From: Acetobacteraceae bacterium
GTDB lineage: Bacteria; Pseudomonadota; Alphaproteobacteria; Acetobacterales; Acetobacteraceae
Assembly (NCBI GenBank): GCA_003506895.1
Contig: DNXO01000112.1
Span: 31,989-57,034 of the forward strand
Direction of reading: 5' to 3'
DNA length: 25,046 nt
The translations under genes and the position numbers were made by a program. Positions 14,300 to 22,946 of this stretch are shown in pieces. Position 1 is the first letter of the stretch, and each line of letters starts with the position of its first letter. Below the pieces are notes generated by a model. It saw nothing but the letters and a program-made list of their open reading frames with translations. It was not told where the DNA came from and searched no databases.

Positions 14300-15304
14300 T
14301 TAATCGGCCACAAACCGCTCCGCCGACACCTGGCATCGCAATGTCAGACGGCAGGCAGCGAAAACGCGCCCGTTCTCCATCGTGCGGCCCGCCCGGTCCC
14401 GTACGTCCGCCACGAAGTCGCGGTAGTATTCAACCGACAGGCCGCTGCAATCCTGGTAACGAGTCCGCTCGCGGTTCGCGACGAACAGGTGGTCGCCCCC
14501 TGCCCTGCCCTCGATATCCAGATTCTTGCGCAGCTCCAGCGTTCCCTCGGTGCCGACGAGAAACAACCGTCCGTCGCCCCAGTCCGGCAATCCATCCGGG
14601 GTGAACCAGTCCAATCGCATCGTTCCGGTCATGCCGCCGCCGCGCAGGGTGACCTCGGCGAAGTCCTCGAACCCGGCCGGCTGGGTCCCGAAGCAGCCGA
14701 TCGTAGCGGCGGCGATCGTTGCGTCATCCACCCCGGCGAAGGCCAGGAACTGGTCGATGGAATGGACCCCGATATCGGTGATGATCCCGCCATAGGCGGC
14801 GCGATCGAAGAACCACGCCGGCCGCAGCGCGCGGTTCAGCCGGTGCGGCGCCAGACTGGTCAGCGACACCAGCCGGCCCAGTTCGCCGGATCGGGCGACC
14901 GCAAGCGCGGCCTGGACGGCGGGCGACGTCAGGCGACCGAGGGCAACGGACCAGATCCGTCCGGTTTCGCGCACCGCCGCCTCGACCGCGCTCAACTGAT
15001 CGCTGGTGATCGCGCCGGGCTTGTCGACCATGACATCCTTGCCGCGCCGCATCGCCTGGATGGCAATGTCCGCGCGTTCGCGGGGGACGGCCGCCAGTAC
15101 GATGAAGTCGATCGATGGATCATCCAGCAACTGTTCGCGCCCTATCGGCGGCACGTCGGGGAACCGTTTGCGGAACCCGGCCAGCACGTGAGGATCGCTC
15201 GTTTCCGGGTCGTGGCCGACGCAGACCGAGCCGGCAGCGCGCAATCCGGCGGTCAGGTCGTAGATATGGCGGTGATCGAGCCCGATGGCGGCGAAGCGGG
15301 GCAT
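14300..15304 (-). CDS. Gfo/Idh/MocA family oxidoreductase
   Basis: A 334-residue NAD(P)-dependent oxidoreductase. The N-terminal Rossmann fold (FAAIGLDHRHIYDL, FIVLAAVPRERADIAIQAM) carries a MVDKPGA motif (the family's EKP/DKP lysine). The C-terminal sheet domain contains WFFDRAAYGGIITDIGVHSIDQFLAFAG, where Asp and His of D-x-GVH are the usual catalytic residues. Typical substrates are sugars, inositols or related polyols. The nucleotide loop (IGLDHRHI) replaces the classic GxGxxG with a HRHI-type variant seen in part of the family. GGAGGA 7-8 nt before the ATG fixes the start; the upstream extension is rejected. It is divergent from an SDR gene (98-base gap), so the two may share control. 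Confidence 0.88.
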   Translation of the reverse strand: MPRFAAIGLDHRHIYDLTAGLRAAGSVCVGHDPETSDPHVLAGFRKRFPDVPPIGREQLLDDPSIDFIVLAAVPRERADIAIQAMRRGKDVMVDKPGAITSDQLSAVEAAVRETGRIWSVALGRLTSPAVQAALAVARSGELGRLVSLTSLAPHRLNRALRPAWFFDRAAYGGIITDIGVHSIDQFLAFAGVDDATIAAATIGCFGTQPAGFEDFAEVTLRGGGMTGTMRLDWFTPDGLPDWGDGRLFLVGTEGTLELRKNLDIEGRAGGDHLFVANRERTRYQDCSGLSVEYYRDFVADVRDRAGRTMENGRVFAACRLTLRCQVSAERFVAD

Positions 15305-15402
15305 GTGGGTTTCCTCCGTTTGGAGCGTCGCAGCATCTTCCCCAGGCGGCAACCGCGGTCCAGAATGGGCTTTTGGTTCACTCAGGGGAAGGAAAACACC
15401 CA

Positions 15403-16149
15403 ATGACAGATCGTGTCGCCATCGTCACCGGCGCGGGCAGCGGCATCGGCCGAGCCGCCGCGCTGAACTTGCTGAAAGGCGGCTGGTCGGTGGTACTGGT
15501 CGGGCGCCGCAAGGATGCGCTGGAAGAGACCGCCGGCATGGCCACCGGCGGCAAGACCCTGATCATGCCGACCGACGTGACCGACCCGGCACAGGTCGAT
15601 GCGCTGTTCGCCAAGGTGAAGGAGACGTATGGCCACCTGGACGTGCTGTTCAACAACGCCGGCGGCAACGTGCCCACCACGAACTTCGGGGACTTCACGT
15701 TCGAGATGTGGCGCAAGGTCTGCGCGGTCAACCTGGACGCGATGTTCCTGTGCGCCAATGCCGCCTTCCGCATGATGCGCGACCAGACGCCGCAGGGTGG
15801 GCGGATCATCAACAACGGCTCGATCTCGGCTCATAATCCTCGGCCGGGTTCGGTGGCCTATACCTCCACCAAGCACGCCGTTACCGGGCTGACGAAGTCC
15901 ATCGCGCTGGATGGGCGGCAATACGATATCTGCTGCAGTCAGATCGATATCGGCAATGCGGCAACGCCGATGACGGCACGCTCCACCAACGGGCAGTTGC
16001 AGCCGAACGGGCAGATGGCGGTCGAGGCCAGGATGGACGCCGATCATGTGGGGCAACAGGTGGCGTTCATGGCCGGCCTGCCGCTGGAATCGAACGTGCA
16101 GTTCGTGACGATAATGGCGTCCAAGATGCCTTGGATCGGCCGCGGTTGA
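15403..16149 (+). CDS. SDR family oxidoreductase
   Basis: A 248-residue classical short-chain dehydrogenase/reductase. The cofactor motif TGAGSGIG is at 9-16, LFNNAGG at 82-88, the active-site serine in NNGSISAHN (Ser140), and the Tyr-Lys pair in YTSTKHAVTG (Tyr153, Lys157). The basic VGRRKDAL after the second strand suggests NADP(H), though this is only an inference. It lacks the usual GG-x-x-x-DGG end and finishes with VTIMASKMPWIGRG, a C-terminus seen in a subgroup of bacterial SDRs. AGGGGAAGGA upstream of the ATG is a strong ribosome site. It is divergent from the Gfo/Idh/MocA gene. Confidence 0.92.
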   Translation: MTDRVAIVTGAGSGIGRAAALNLLKGGWSVVLVGRRKDALEETAGMATGGKTLIMPTDVTDPAQVDALFAKVKETYGHLDVLFNNAGGNVPTTNFGDFTFEMWRKVCAVNLDAMFLCANAAFRMMRDQTPQGGRIINNGSISAHNPRPGSVAYTSTKHAVTGLTKSIALDGRQYDICCSQIDIGNAATPMTARSTNGQLQPNGQMAVEARMDADHVGQQVAFMAGLPLESNVQFVTIMASKMPWIGRG

Positions 16150-16244
16150 GGTCGCCCGTGCCGGCCGGGGAGGTTGTGGGTTTGGAGGGCCTTCCCGGAC
16201 GGCGCGTTGTTGGCGTGGCTCGTGCTGTTTCGAATTCAGAATTT

Positions 16245-16290
16245 TCAACGCGGAGGAAGCGGAGGGCCACCAAGGGCCACGGAGGACGGT
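16245..16290. repeat. G/A-rich imperfect direct repeats in intergenic DNA
   Basis: Between the SDR and esterase genes the sequence repeats a CGGAGG-like core: CGCGGAGGA, AGCGGAGGG, then CCACCAAGGG and CCACGGAGGA. Patterns of this type occur as dispersed intergenic repeats in several bacterial groups, as I recall. I see only this one locus, so family membership is a guess. Confidence 0.4.
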
Positions 16291-16345
16291 ATTTCGGCGC
16301 TGATGGTTGGGTGGCGTTGGGGTCTGACGGCTGGGGGCCGCGCCG

Positions 16346-17965
16346 ATGAAACGACGAAGCCTGTTGGGGTTGGCCGCGTTGGGCGCCGCCGCCCCGGCGA
16401 TGTCGGCACCGCGTGGGGACAGGAAACCGGCCGCGCCGCCGAACGTCACCGTGGAAACCCACCGCGGCAAGGTGCGCGGCGCGCTCGACGGCACCATCAG
16501 GGTGTTCAAGGGTATCCCATATGCCGCCACGACCGATGGTCTGAACCGCTTCCGTCCGCCCAAGCCCGCGCCAAGCTGGGCGGGGGTGCGCGATGCGCTA
16601 GGTTACGGGCCGATCTGTCCGCAACCTCAGCAGCCGCGCCCCAGCTTCACGGCATCCTGGACGTACGAAACGGACTCCAGCGAGGACTGCCTGTCGCTGA
16701 ACGTCTGGACCCCGGGGCTGCACGACCAGCGCCGCCGCCCAGTGATGGTGTGGCTGCACGGCGGTGGGTTTTCGGCCGGCTCCGGCTCCCGCAACGTGTA
16801 TGAGGGCACGCGGCTGTGCCAGCGCGGCGACGTGGTGGTGGTGACGGTCAACCACCGGCTGAACGTGTTCGGTTACCTGTATCTCGGCCGGATCGGCGGC
16901 GCGGAGTATGCCGAGTCCGGCAACGCCGGGATGCTGGACCTGATCGCGGCACTGCGCTGGGTGCATGACAACATTTCGGCGTTCGGCGGCGACCCGGCTA
17001 ACGTCACGATTTTCGGCCAGTCCGGCGGCGGGGCGAAAGTCAGCACGCTGATGGCGATGCCGCAGGCGCGCGGGCTGTTTCACAAGGCCATCGTGCAGAG
17101 CGGCTCGCATTTGGAGGCGTTGTCGCCGGATGAGGCGACGAAGCACGCCCAGACGTTCCTGGCCGCGCTGGACATGCAGACGAACGACCTGAGCAAGCTG
17201 GCGAAAATCCCGACCGACCGGCTGGTCGCGGCATTGAACCGGATCATGAGCGCGCCGGGGGCGACGGCGAACTTCAGCCCGGTGGTGGATGGTATCGTGC
17301 TGCCGCAAAACCCCTGGTCGCCGGGTGGGCCGGCGGTGTCGGCCGGTGTGCCGATGATGATCGGATCGACCCGTACGGAAACCACGGCGCTGATCGGCGC
17401 GGCGCATCCCGAGGATTTCGCGCTGACCGACGCATCGCTGGCAAAAAACCTGTCGGGTTGGGTGCCGGAGAAGGATATCGCGCGGGTCATCGCCGGGTTC
17501 AGGAAGTTGATGCCTGATGCCTCGCCGTCCGACCTGTTCTTCGCCATCACGACCGATCGAAGGGTGCGTCAGCAGGCCTGGGCGCAGGCGGAGCGGAAGG
17601 TTGCACAAGGGGCGGCTCCGGTCTGGCTGTATGAACTGGACTGGGCGACGCCGGTGGATGGCGGAAAGTGGGGATCGCCGCATTCGCTGGATGTGGCGTT
17701 CGTGTTCGACAACGTCGCGAAATCGGAGTCGATGGTCGGCAGCGGCCCCGATCCCCAGCATATGGCGGACCAGATGAGTGCGGCGTGGCTGGCGTTTGCC
17801 CGCGGCGGCAATCCGAACCATCCGGCGATCCCGGTGTGGCCGGCGTTCACCTCGGCCGAACGGGCGACGATGGTGTTTGACGCGACATCGCGGGTGGCGA
17901 ACGACTTTCGCGGTGACGAGCGGACGCTGCTGGCGTCGCTGCCGCTGTATCGGGTCAGCCGGTAG
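16346..17965 (+). CDS. Type-B carboxylesterase (alpha/beta hydrolase), exported
   Basis: A 539-residue member of the carboxylesterase/para-nitrobenzyl esterase family. N-terminal MKRRSLLGLAALGAAAPAMSA looks like a Tat-type or Sec signal. The oxyanion hole is LHGGGF (137-142), SEDCLSLNVWTP (112-123) is the family's conserved stretch, and the nucleophile elbow is GQSGGGA with Ser226, where most relatives have GESAGG. The acid is Glu345 in STRTETTAL and the histidine is His446 in GSPHSLDVAFVFDN. It would hydrolyse short-chain carboxylic esters in the periplasm. Length is normal. It lies 47 bases upstream of a small unknown gene on the same strand. Confidence 0.92.
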   Translation: MKRRSLLGLAALGAAAPAMSAPRGDRKPAAPPNVTVETHRGKVRGALDGTIRVFKGIPYAATTDGLNRFRPPKPAPSWAGVRDALGYGPICPQPQQPRPSFTASWTYETDSSEDCLSLNVWTPGLHDQRRRPVMVWLHGGGFSAGSGSRNVYEGTRLCQRGDVVVVTVNHRLNVFGYLYLGRIGGAEYAESGNAGMLDLIAALRWVHDNISAFGGDPANVTIFGQSGGGAKVSTLMAMPQARGLFHKAIVQSGSHLEALSPDEATKHAQTFLAALDMQTNDLSKLAKIPTDRLVAALNRIMSAPGATANFSPVVDGIVLPQNPWSPGGPAVSAGVPMMIGSTRTETTALIGAAHPEDFALTDASLAKNLSGWVPEKDIARVIAGFRKLMPDASPSDLFFAITTDRRVRQQAWAQAERKVAQGAAPVWLYELDWATPVDGGKWGSPHSLDVAFVFDNVAKSESMVGSGPDPQHMADQMSAAWLAFARGGNPNHPAIPVWPAFTSAERATMVFDATSRVANDFRGDERTLLASLPLYRVSR

Positions 17966-18012
17966 CGGGAACCTTTTTGCGTCGGCGGTCGTTCCCGTAT
18001 CAGGAGGACGAC

Positions 18013-18222
18013 ATGGATCGCATCAAGATACTGGATGAGGCGTTGTGGCGGACCGTGCCAAAGGACGTAATCGTCGAAGCCGAGCGGGCAGCGCAAGAGT
18101 CACCTGTCTGGATCGCTCTGCAAGGCAACGGCCACATCGTGGCGATGGATGGGCCGGGCGATCCGCAGGTGGCGACCGGCGATGTGATGTTCATCGCCGA
18201 GGTCGCACCCAGCCGAGGCTGA
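18013..18222 (+). CDS. Small unknown protein, 69 residues
   Basis: MDRIKILDEALWRTVP begins a small soluble protein with an amphipathic N-terminal half and a C-terminal half that reads as alternating strands (PVWIALQGNGHIVAMD, TGDVMFIAEV). A perfect AGGAGG lies 5 nt before the ATG, which together with the codon pattern makes the gene credible. It follows the esterase by 47 bases and is probably cotranscribed. It converges on a dehydrogenase gene with a 9-base gap. I do not recognise the family. Confidence 0.65.
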   Translation: MDRIKILDEALWRTVPKDVIVEAERAAQESPVWIALQGNGHIVAMDGPGDPQVATGDVMFIAEVAPSRG

Positions 18223-18231
18223 AAGCGGCGA

Positions 18232-19314
18232 TTAACCCCAAGGATCGACCAGCACCTTGGCATGCTTCTCCGGATTGGCGAGTTCCGCGAAGGCGTTGCT
18301 CACGCCATCCAGCCCCACGGTTCCGGTGATCAGCGGGGAGACATCGACCTTGCCCTCGGCGATGTGGTGCAGGCTGTCGGCGAACTCTTTCGCGGTGTAG
18401 GCCAGCACGAACTGGACGTTCAGTTGCTTGACGATGCCGAAGAACGGCTCGAACCGGTCCGTCTCCATGCAGACGCCGACGACCACGATGCGTGCGGAGG
18501 CGGGCGCGCCCTCCATGACCTGCTGGATCACGCCGGGGACGCCGACGCATTCGAAGATGACCGCCGGACGCATCTTGGGGCCGAGACCGAACAATTGGGC
18601 ATAGCGGCTGCCGTCAAAGCCCTCGGGCGTCGCGGTTTGCCGCCAGGTCTCGTAGGGCGATGTCTCGGCTGGATCGATCACGATATCCGCGCCCATCTTC
18701 AGTGCGAGCGCCCGCCGAGCGGGGGAGTAATCGGCGGCGATGATGGGGTGGAGGTTCTTGATCACCAGTCCGGCAATTACCGCGAGGCCGACCGGGCCGC
18801 AGCCGACGACCAGGGGGACGTCGTCCGGCGCCAGACGCGCGTTCTCCACCGCGTGCCAGCCCACCGCGATCGGTTCGGTCAGCGCCGCGCTGGCGGCGGA
18901 CAGCCCGTTCGGCACGGGGAGAAGCATCTTGTCGGCCAGCGGCATGTATTGCGCGAAGCCGCCGGCGATGTCGTTGGAGTAGCCGATGCCCTGGACGCTC
19001 TCGCCAGCCAGTGTCAGCGGCATGGAGCAGACCAGTGTGCCGGGTGCGAGGCGATGGGGCGTGTTCGGACCGTATTCGACGACTTCGCAGCAGAACTCAT
19101 GACCGAAGACCACGTCGCGGTCGGCGTCCATTGCCCAGCGGTTGCCGGCGCGCTTCGCCAGATTGACGAACTGGTGGGTATGTTTGGCCGCGTGCAGGTC
19201 GGACCCGCAGATGCCGCACGCTCGGGTACGCACCAGCACCTGGCCCTGTTCGGGAACGGGGTCTGGCAGAGTGTCAACGACGATGGAACCCTGGCGGAAG
19301 ACGGCGGCGCGCAT
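18232..19314 (-). CDS. Zinc-type alcohol/polyol dehydrogenase (MDR family)
   Basis: A 360-residue medium-chain dehydrogenase. The catalytic-zinc site is ACGICGSDLHAAKH (Cys36, His41) plus GHEFCCEV (His72-Glu73). The Rossmann motif is VVGCGPVGLAVIAG. The lobe that usually holds four structural-zinc cysteines is replaced by PGTLVCSMPLTLAGESVQG, so only one zinc is expected. Such enzymes oxidise secondary alcohols or polyols with NAD(P). The start MRAAVF has AAGGGA about 7 nt upstream; the 15-residue upstream extension is rejected. It lies 117 bases downstream of the S49 peptidase gene, on the same strand. Confidence 0.9.
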   Translation of the reverse strand: MRAAVFRQGSIVVDTLPDPVPEQGQVLVRTRACGICGSDLHAAKHTHQFVNLAKRAGNRWAMDADRDVVFGHEFCCEVVEYGPNTPHRLAPGTLVCSMPLTLAGESVQGIGYSNDIAGGFAQYMPLADKMLLPVPNGLSAASAALTEPIAVGWHAVENARLAPDDVPLVVGCGPVGLAVIAGLVIKNLHPIIAADYSPARRALALKMGADIVIDPAETSPYETWRQTATPEGFDGSRYAQLFGLGPKMRPAVIFECVGVPGVIQQVMEGAPASARIVVVGVCMETDRFEPFFGIVKQLNVQFVLAYTAKEFADSLHHIAEGKVDVSPLITGTVGLDGVSNAFAELANPEKHAKVLVDPWG

Positions 19315-19431
19315 GTTCGTTCCCTTTTGCCTTGTGGCGGCCTGGTCGTTCGGCCGCATCGCTTTGGATCAGATTGCCGCGTTGTCCGGTTCCCCGCAAT
19401 GACAGCGGCGGCGCGCGAACCGTTCGGGGCC

Positions 19432-20229
19432 TTACCGCAGATCGATGCGCCAGGCCCGTTCTTCCAGTGCATCGACCAGGGTATCGACCGCCAGGCGGGG
19501 CAGGCGCAGCGACAATCGCGGGCGTTTCGGGGCGATGCGGCGTGGGCGGGCGCGGTCACCGGCGAGGTCGCGGACGAGGTCCTCAACGGTTGTCAGGGTG
19601 TCGATCAGGCCCAGCGCCAGGGCCTGATCGCCCAGCATATAGCCGCCGTCGAACACCGCTTCGTCCGGAGATTTCAATCGCCGGCCGCGCCGCAGCCGGA
19701 CCCAGTCCTTGAAGCGGATATGCAGCTTGTCCATCAGTTCCCTGGCGAAGGCGACGTCCTCGGGCTTTTCGGGGCTGAACGGGTCCAGCCGCGCCTTGTT
19801 GGTGCCGGCGGTGTAAACCCGACGCTCGACGCCCAGCCTCTCCAGCAGGGCCGGGAAGCCGAAACCGCCGCCGACGACGCCGATCGAACCGACGATGCTC
19901 ATGGGATTGGCGTGGATTTCGTCAGCCGCGCAGGCGATCCAATAGCCACCCGAGGCCCCCACTTCCCGGATCACCGCATGCACGCGCGCGCCTGCCCTGT
20001 CGGCGGCGGCGCGGATCATGCCGGCGATGAGGTCGGACTGCACCGGCGATCCACCAGGGCTTTCGATATCCAGAATGACGGGCCGGCGTCCGTTGCCGGC
20101 GAATCCCTTCTCGATCAGCGGGCGGACCGAGTCGGCGCTCAACATGCCGGGCCGAGCGGCGATGGTGCCATGAAGGACGATCACGTTAATGGAGGGGCGA
20201 CGCCACGACAGCAGGCTGGTTCCACTCAT
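19432..20229 (-). CDS. S49 family (SppA-like) serine peptidase
   Basis: A 265-residue protein with one S49 domain. The catalytic serine is in REVGASGGYWIACAADEI (Ser93) and the lysine base in YTAGTNKARLDPF (Lys145), with the NVIVLHGTI, LDIESPGGSP and SIVGSIGV blocks typical of signal-peptide peptidase A. No membrane segment is visible, unlike classical SppA, so it may be cytoplasmic or peripherally bound. It would degrade cleaved signal peptides or small membrane-derived peptides. The ATG overlaps the stop of the upstream acetyltransferase by four bases (ATGA), indicating coupling. Confidence 0.92.
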   Translation of the reverse strand: MSGTSLLSWRRPSINVIVLHGTIAARPGMLSADSVRPLIEKGFAGNGRRPVILDIESPGGSPVQSDLIAGMIRAAADRAGARVHAVIREVGASGGYWIACAADEIHANPMSIVGSIGVVGGGFGFPALLERLGVERRVYTAGTNKARLDPFSPEKPEDVAFARELMDKLHIRFKDWVRLRRGRRLKSPDEAVFDGGYMLGDQALALGLIDTLTTVEDLVRDLAGDRARPRRIAPKRPRLSLRLPRLAVDTLVDALEERAWRIDLR

Positions 20230-20909
20230 GCGATGCGCCCGCGCAATTCAGCCAGTCCGGCCAGGGCTGTGCCGTCGGCGCCGAAGTTCGCGGGGTTCAA
20301 CCACGCCAGCAGCGCGTCACGGCATCGGGGCCACTCGTCGCCGACGATGCTGTACCAATCGGTGTCGCGCTGGCGCCCCTTGACCACCATGTGCATGCGG
20401 TGACGGCCTTCGTAGGTGAAGCCGTAACGCTCCGCCGCGCGCTGAGAGGGCGCGTTCAGGGCGTTGCACTTCCAGACCAGCCGACGATAACCAAGATCGT
20501 CGGCGGCCAGCTTCAGCAGCAGGAAAACGGCCTCGGTCGCTGCCCGTGTGCGCTGCATGCGGGGGCCGAACCAGATGCCGCCCAGTTCGATCGCCGCGTT
20601 GGCGGGCTGAATATCCATCAGTGCCAGCCAGCCGGACACCACACCTGTCGTGACAGGCCGCACCGCCCAGACCATCGGATCGTGTTTTGCCGCGGCGTCC
20701 ATCACATAGCGCGCCATCGCCTCGGCCGAGGCGAACGGGCCCTGCCCCAGATACGTCCAGCTTTCATCCGCCCCAGCGGCGGCCTGCCAAAGCTCTGGCG
20801 CGTGGCGCCGGTGCAGCGGCTCCAGCGTCACGTACTGGCCGCGAATCGCGACACGGGCCGGCAGCGGCCGAGGGGTTGCATCGATCTCGGGGCCAATCGG
20901 CAGGGGCAT
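20226..20909 (-). CDS. GNAT family N-acetyltransferase (RimJ/RimL type)
   Basis: A 227-residue acetyl-CoA-dependent transferase. The order RGQYVTLEPLHRRHAPELW, SWTYLGQGPFAS, GVVSGWLALMDIQPANAAIELGGIWFGPRMQRTRAATEA, RLVWKCNALNAPSQRAAERYGFTYEG is that of the RimJ/RimL-like group, whose members acetylate N-terminal or small-molecule amines. The acetyl-CoA loop normally reading Q/R-x-x-G-x-G/A is here MQRTRAATEAV. GAAGGA 7 nt before the ATG supports this start over the longer frame. It is coupled to the S49 peptidase and divergent from the CHRD gene. Confidence 0.9.
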   Translation of the reverse strand: MPLPIGPEIDATPRPLPARVAIRGQYVTLEPLHRRHAPELWQAAAGADESWTYLGQGPFASAEAMARYVMDAAAKHDPMVWAVRPVTTGVVSGWLALMDIQPANAAIELGGIWFGPRMQRTRAATEAVFLLLKLAADDLGYRRLVWKCNALNAPSQRAAERYGFTYEGRHRMHMVVKGRQRDTDWYSIVGDEWPRCRDALLAWLNPANFGADGTALAGLAELRGRIA

Positions 20910-21016
20910 GGTTGAATCCTTCAGTTCGTGGGATACGGTGGCCCCAGTGGCGGCTGCCGACAAGCCGCTGCCGTTCGGGCCAGTCGCCCGGGCGTCATCT
21001 TCGCATTTGGGGGATC

Positions 21017-21502
21017 ATGATGTTCCGTAGAGTTCTGCTCGCCGCCTTCGTCAGCGCTGCTTTTGTCTCGGCCGCCTCGGCTGCCACGGTGCACTATTCC
21101 GCCCGGCTGTCCCCCGCGGGCGAGATCCCGAAGACCGACAGCAATGGCAAGGGTAAGTTCGATGCCAGCTTCGATACCAAGACCAAGGTTCTGAACTACA
21201 CGCTGACGTTCGAGGGCCTGACGGGTTCGGCGACGGCCGCCCATATCCACGGCCCCGCCACGGGCGTTCAGACCGCGGGCGTGGTTGCGCCGTTGGGCGA
21301 CAAAAACCCGACCAGCCCGGTGACCGGTTCGGTTACGCTGACCGACGACCAGGCCAAGGCGCTGGCCGCTTCCAAGCTGTACGTGAACGTGCATGCCGCG
21401 GCGAACCCCGGCGGCGAAATCCGTGGCCAGATCAACGCGGTGCATTCCAAGAAGAAGTCGTCCCCGCCCGCGGCGGCCTCCGCGATCCCGGACGCGAAGT
21501 AA
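21017..21502 (+). CDS. Secreted CHRD-domain protein
   Basis: A 161-residue exported protein. A signal peptide (MMFRRVLLAAFVSAAFVSAASA, then ATVHY) precedes one CHRD domain with its usual hallmarks: SARLSPAGEIPKTDSNGKGKF, YTLTFEGLTGSATAAHIHGPA, and LYVNVHAAANPGGEIRGQI. CHRD is a beta-sandwich first seen in chordin; its bacterial role is unknown. The tail is Lys/Ala/Pro-rich (SKKKSSPPAAAS). GGGGGA upstream of the tandem ATGATG supports the start. A strong intrinsic terminator follows immediately, so this is probably a single-gene unit. Confidence 0.93.
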   Translation: MMFRRVLLAAFVSAAFVSAASAATVHYSARLSPAGEIPKTDSNGKGKFDASFDTKTKVLNYTLTFEGLTGSATAAHIHGPATGVQTAGVVAPLGDKNPTSPVTGSVTLTDDQAKALAASKLYVNVHAAANPGGEIRGQINAVHSKKKSSPPAAASAIPDAK

Positions 21503-21513
21503 TACCTGCATCA

Positions 21514-21544
21514 CCGCCCCGGTTTCACGACCGGGGCGGATTTT
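21514..21544 (+). terminator. Intrinsic terminator of the CHRD gene
   Basis: CCGCCCCGG, an 8-base loop, CCGGGGCGG, one A and TTTT. The nine-pair GC-only stem followed by a short T-tract lies 12 bases after the CHRD stop codon. Confidence 0.8.
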
Positions 21545-21614
21545 CCAGTATTTCGTTTTTCAGTTATAGATCATCAATGACGTCCACCAACCGGACGCAC
21601 TCAGGAGGAAACGC

Positions 21615-22946
21615 ATGATCCGTCGCCGGCAATTGCTTCAGGGGTCCGCCGCTGTTTTGGCAGCCCCCGCCATCGTTGAACGCGCCAACGCCCAATCCGC
21701 CTTCGACTGGAAGCAGTGCAAAGGTCAGAGCATCGAGGTCAATTTCCAGCTTTCGCCGCGCGGCGACCTGGCCAAGCGCAGCGTGCCGAAGTTCGAGGAA
21801 CTGACGGGCATCAAGGTCGGATTCGAACAGATCCCCGAACAGCAGCAGCGCCCCAAGGTGGCGATGGAGATGGCAACCGGCCATCCCAGCTTCGATGTCG
21901 TCAATGTCGGCATGCATGTGCAGAAGCGGCTGGTGGAACGCGCCGGCTGGATGGAGGATCTGCGTCCGTATATCGCCGACAAAAGCCTGACCAATCCCGA
22001 CTTCGACATGGCCGATTTCAGCGCGCCATCGCTGGCGGTGGCGACTGGGACCGACGGCAAGATCAATGTGCTGCCGAACAACCAGGATTTGTTCATCCTG
22101 TTCTACAACAAGGAACTGCTGGCGGCGAAGGGGTTCACGGCGCCGCCGAAGACGTTCGACGAACTTATGTCGATGGCGCACGCGCTGACCGATCCTTCGA
22201 AACAGGTTTACGGCTTCGTGGGGCGTGGGCTGAAGAACGCCAATGTCGTGCTGTATGACAGCCTGCTGCTTGGGTGGGACCAGGAGACGGTTTCGGCGGA
22301 CGGCAAGAAGCTGCTGACCGACACGCCGGCGGCGATCGAGGCGGCGACGTACTACCAGAAGATCATGAGGGAATGCGGGCCTCCCGGAAACGTCGGTTTC
22401 AACTGGAACGAGTGCCAGACGACGTTCATGCAAGGCCGAGCGGCGCTGTGGTGGGATGCGATCGGATTCTCGGCACCATTGCTGGACAAGACGAAGTCCA
22501 AGGTGGTGGAGAAGGTAGGATTCGCCCCCGTGCCCGCCGGCCCGAAGGCGCATAACTGCGCGACGTTCATCGAGGGCATCGGCATGCCGGTGACCGCGCC
22601 GGCCAAGAACAAGAAGGCCGCATGGCTGTATCTACAATGGTTCTGCGGCAAGGACATGCAGGCCGAAGTCCTGGCCAGCGGAGCCGGCACCCCTGCCCGG
22701 CAATCCGCCTACAAGCGTGAGGACCTGATCGCAAGCAGCACGTTCCCGAAGGAATGGTTCGAAACGACCGGCGTGAGCCTGAAACTTGCTCGTTCGGGGC
22801 TGCCTGTGATCGTGCCGGTGACGGAATTCCGCGACACCATCGGCAGCGGCCTGACCAACATTATTGGTGGGGCCGATCCGGCGACGGAACTGAAGAAAGT
22901 TACGGCAGCGTTCCAGCCGGTGCTGGACAAGTCGAACGAGGCCTGA
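21615..22946 (+). CDS. ABC transporter extracellular substrate-binding protein (family 1)
   Basis: A 443-residue periplasmic binding protein. MIRRRQLLQGSAAVLAAPAIVERANA is a Tat-like signal with cleavage near residue 26. The mature part shows the family 1 pattern: FEELTGIKVGFEQIPEQQQRPKVAMEMATG, FDVVNVGMHVQKRLVE, LPNNQDLFILFYNKELLAAKGF, PPKTFDELMSMAHALTD, FMQGRAALWWDAIG and a VTEFRDTIGSGLTNIIGGADPATELKKV end. It should bind a sugar, polyol or glycerol-phosphate-like solute. No permease or ATPase gene is adjacent in this window, so it is either an orphan or separated from its transporter. CAGGAGGAAACG supports the start. Confidence 0.93.
   Translation: MIRRRQLLQGSAAVLAAPAIVERANAQSAFDWKQCKGQSIEVNFQLSPRGDLAKRSVPKFEELTGIKVGFEQIPEQQQRPKVAMEMATGHPSFDVVNVGMHVQKRLVERAGWMEDLRPYIADKSLTNPDFDMADFSAPSLAVATGTDGKINVLPNNQDLFILFYNKELLAAKGFTAPPKTFDELMSMAHALTDPSKQVYGFVGRGLKNANVVLYDSLLLGWDQETVSADGKKLLTDTPAAIEAATYYQKIMRECGPPGNVGFNWNECQTTFMQGRAALWWDAIGFSAPLLDKTKSKVVEKVGFAPVPAGPKAHNCATFIEGIGMPVTAPAKNKKAAWLYLQWFCGKDMQAEVLASGAGTPARQSAYKREDLIASSTFPKEWFETTGVSLKLARSGLPVIVPVTEFRDTIGSGLTNIIGGADPATELKKVTAAFQPVLDKSNEA

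Noticed and set aside
16598..17821. 407-codon minus-strand open frame
   Set aside because: It is antisense to the carboxylesterase, whose catalytic triad is complete. The product is Arg/His-rich with no domain.
18262..20403. 713-codon plus-strand open frame
   Set aside because: It is antisense to the dehydrogenase, the S49 peptidase and part of the acetyltransferase. All three are clear families with catalytic residues, and the frame's His/Gly/Asp/Arg-rich product is a GC artefact.
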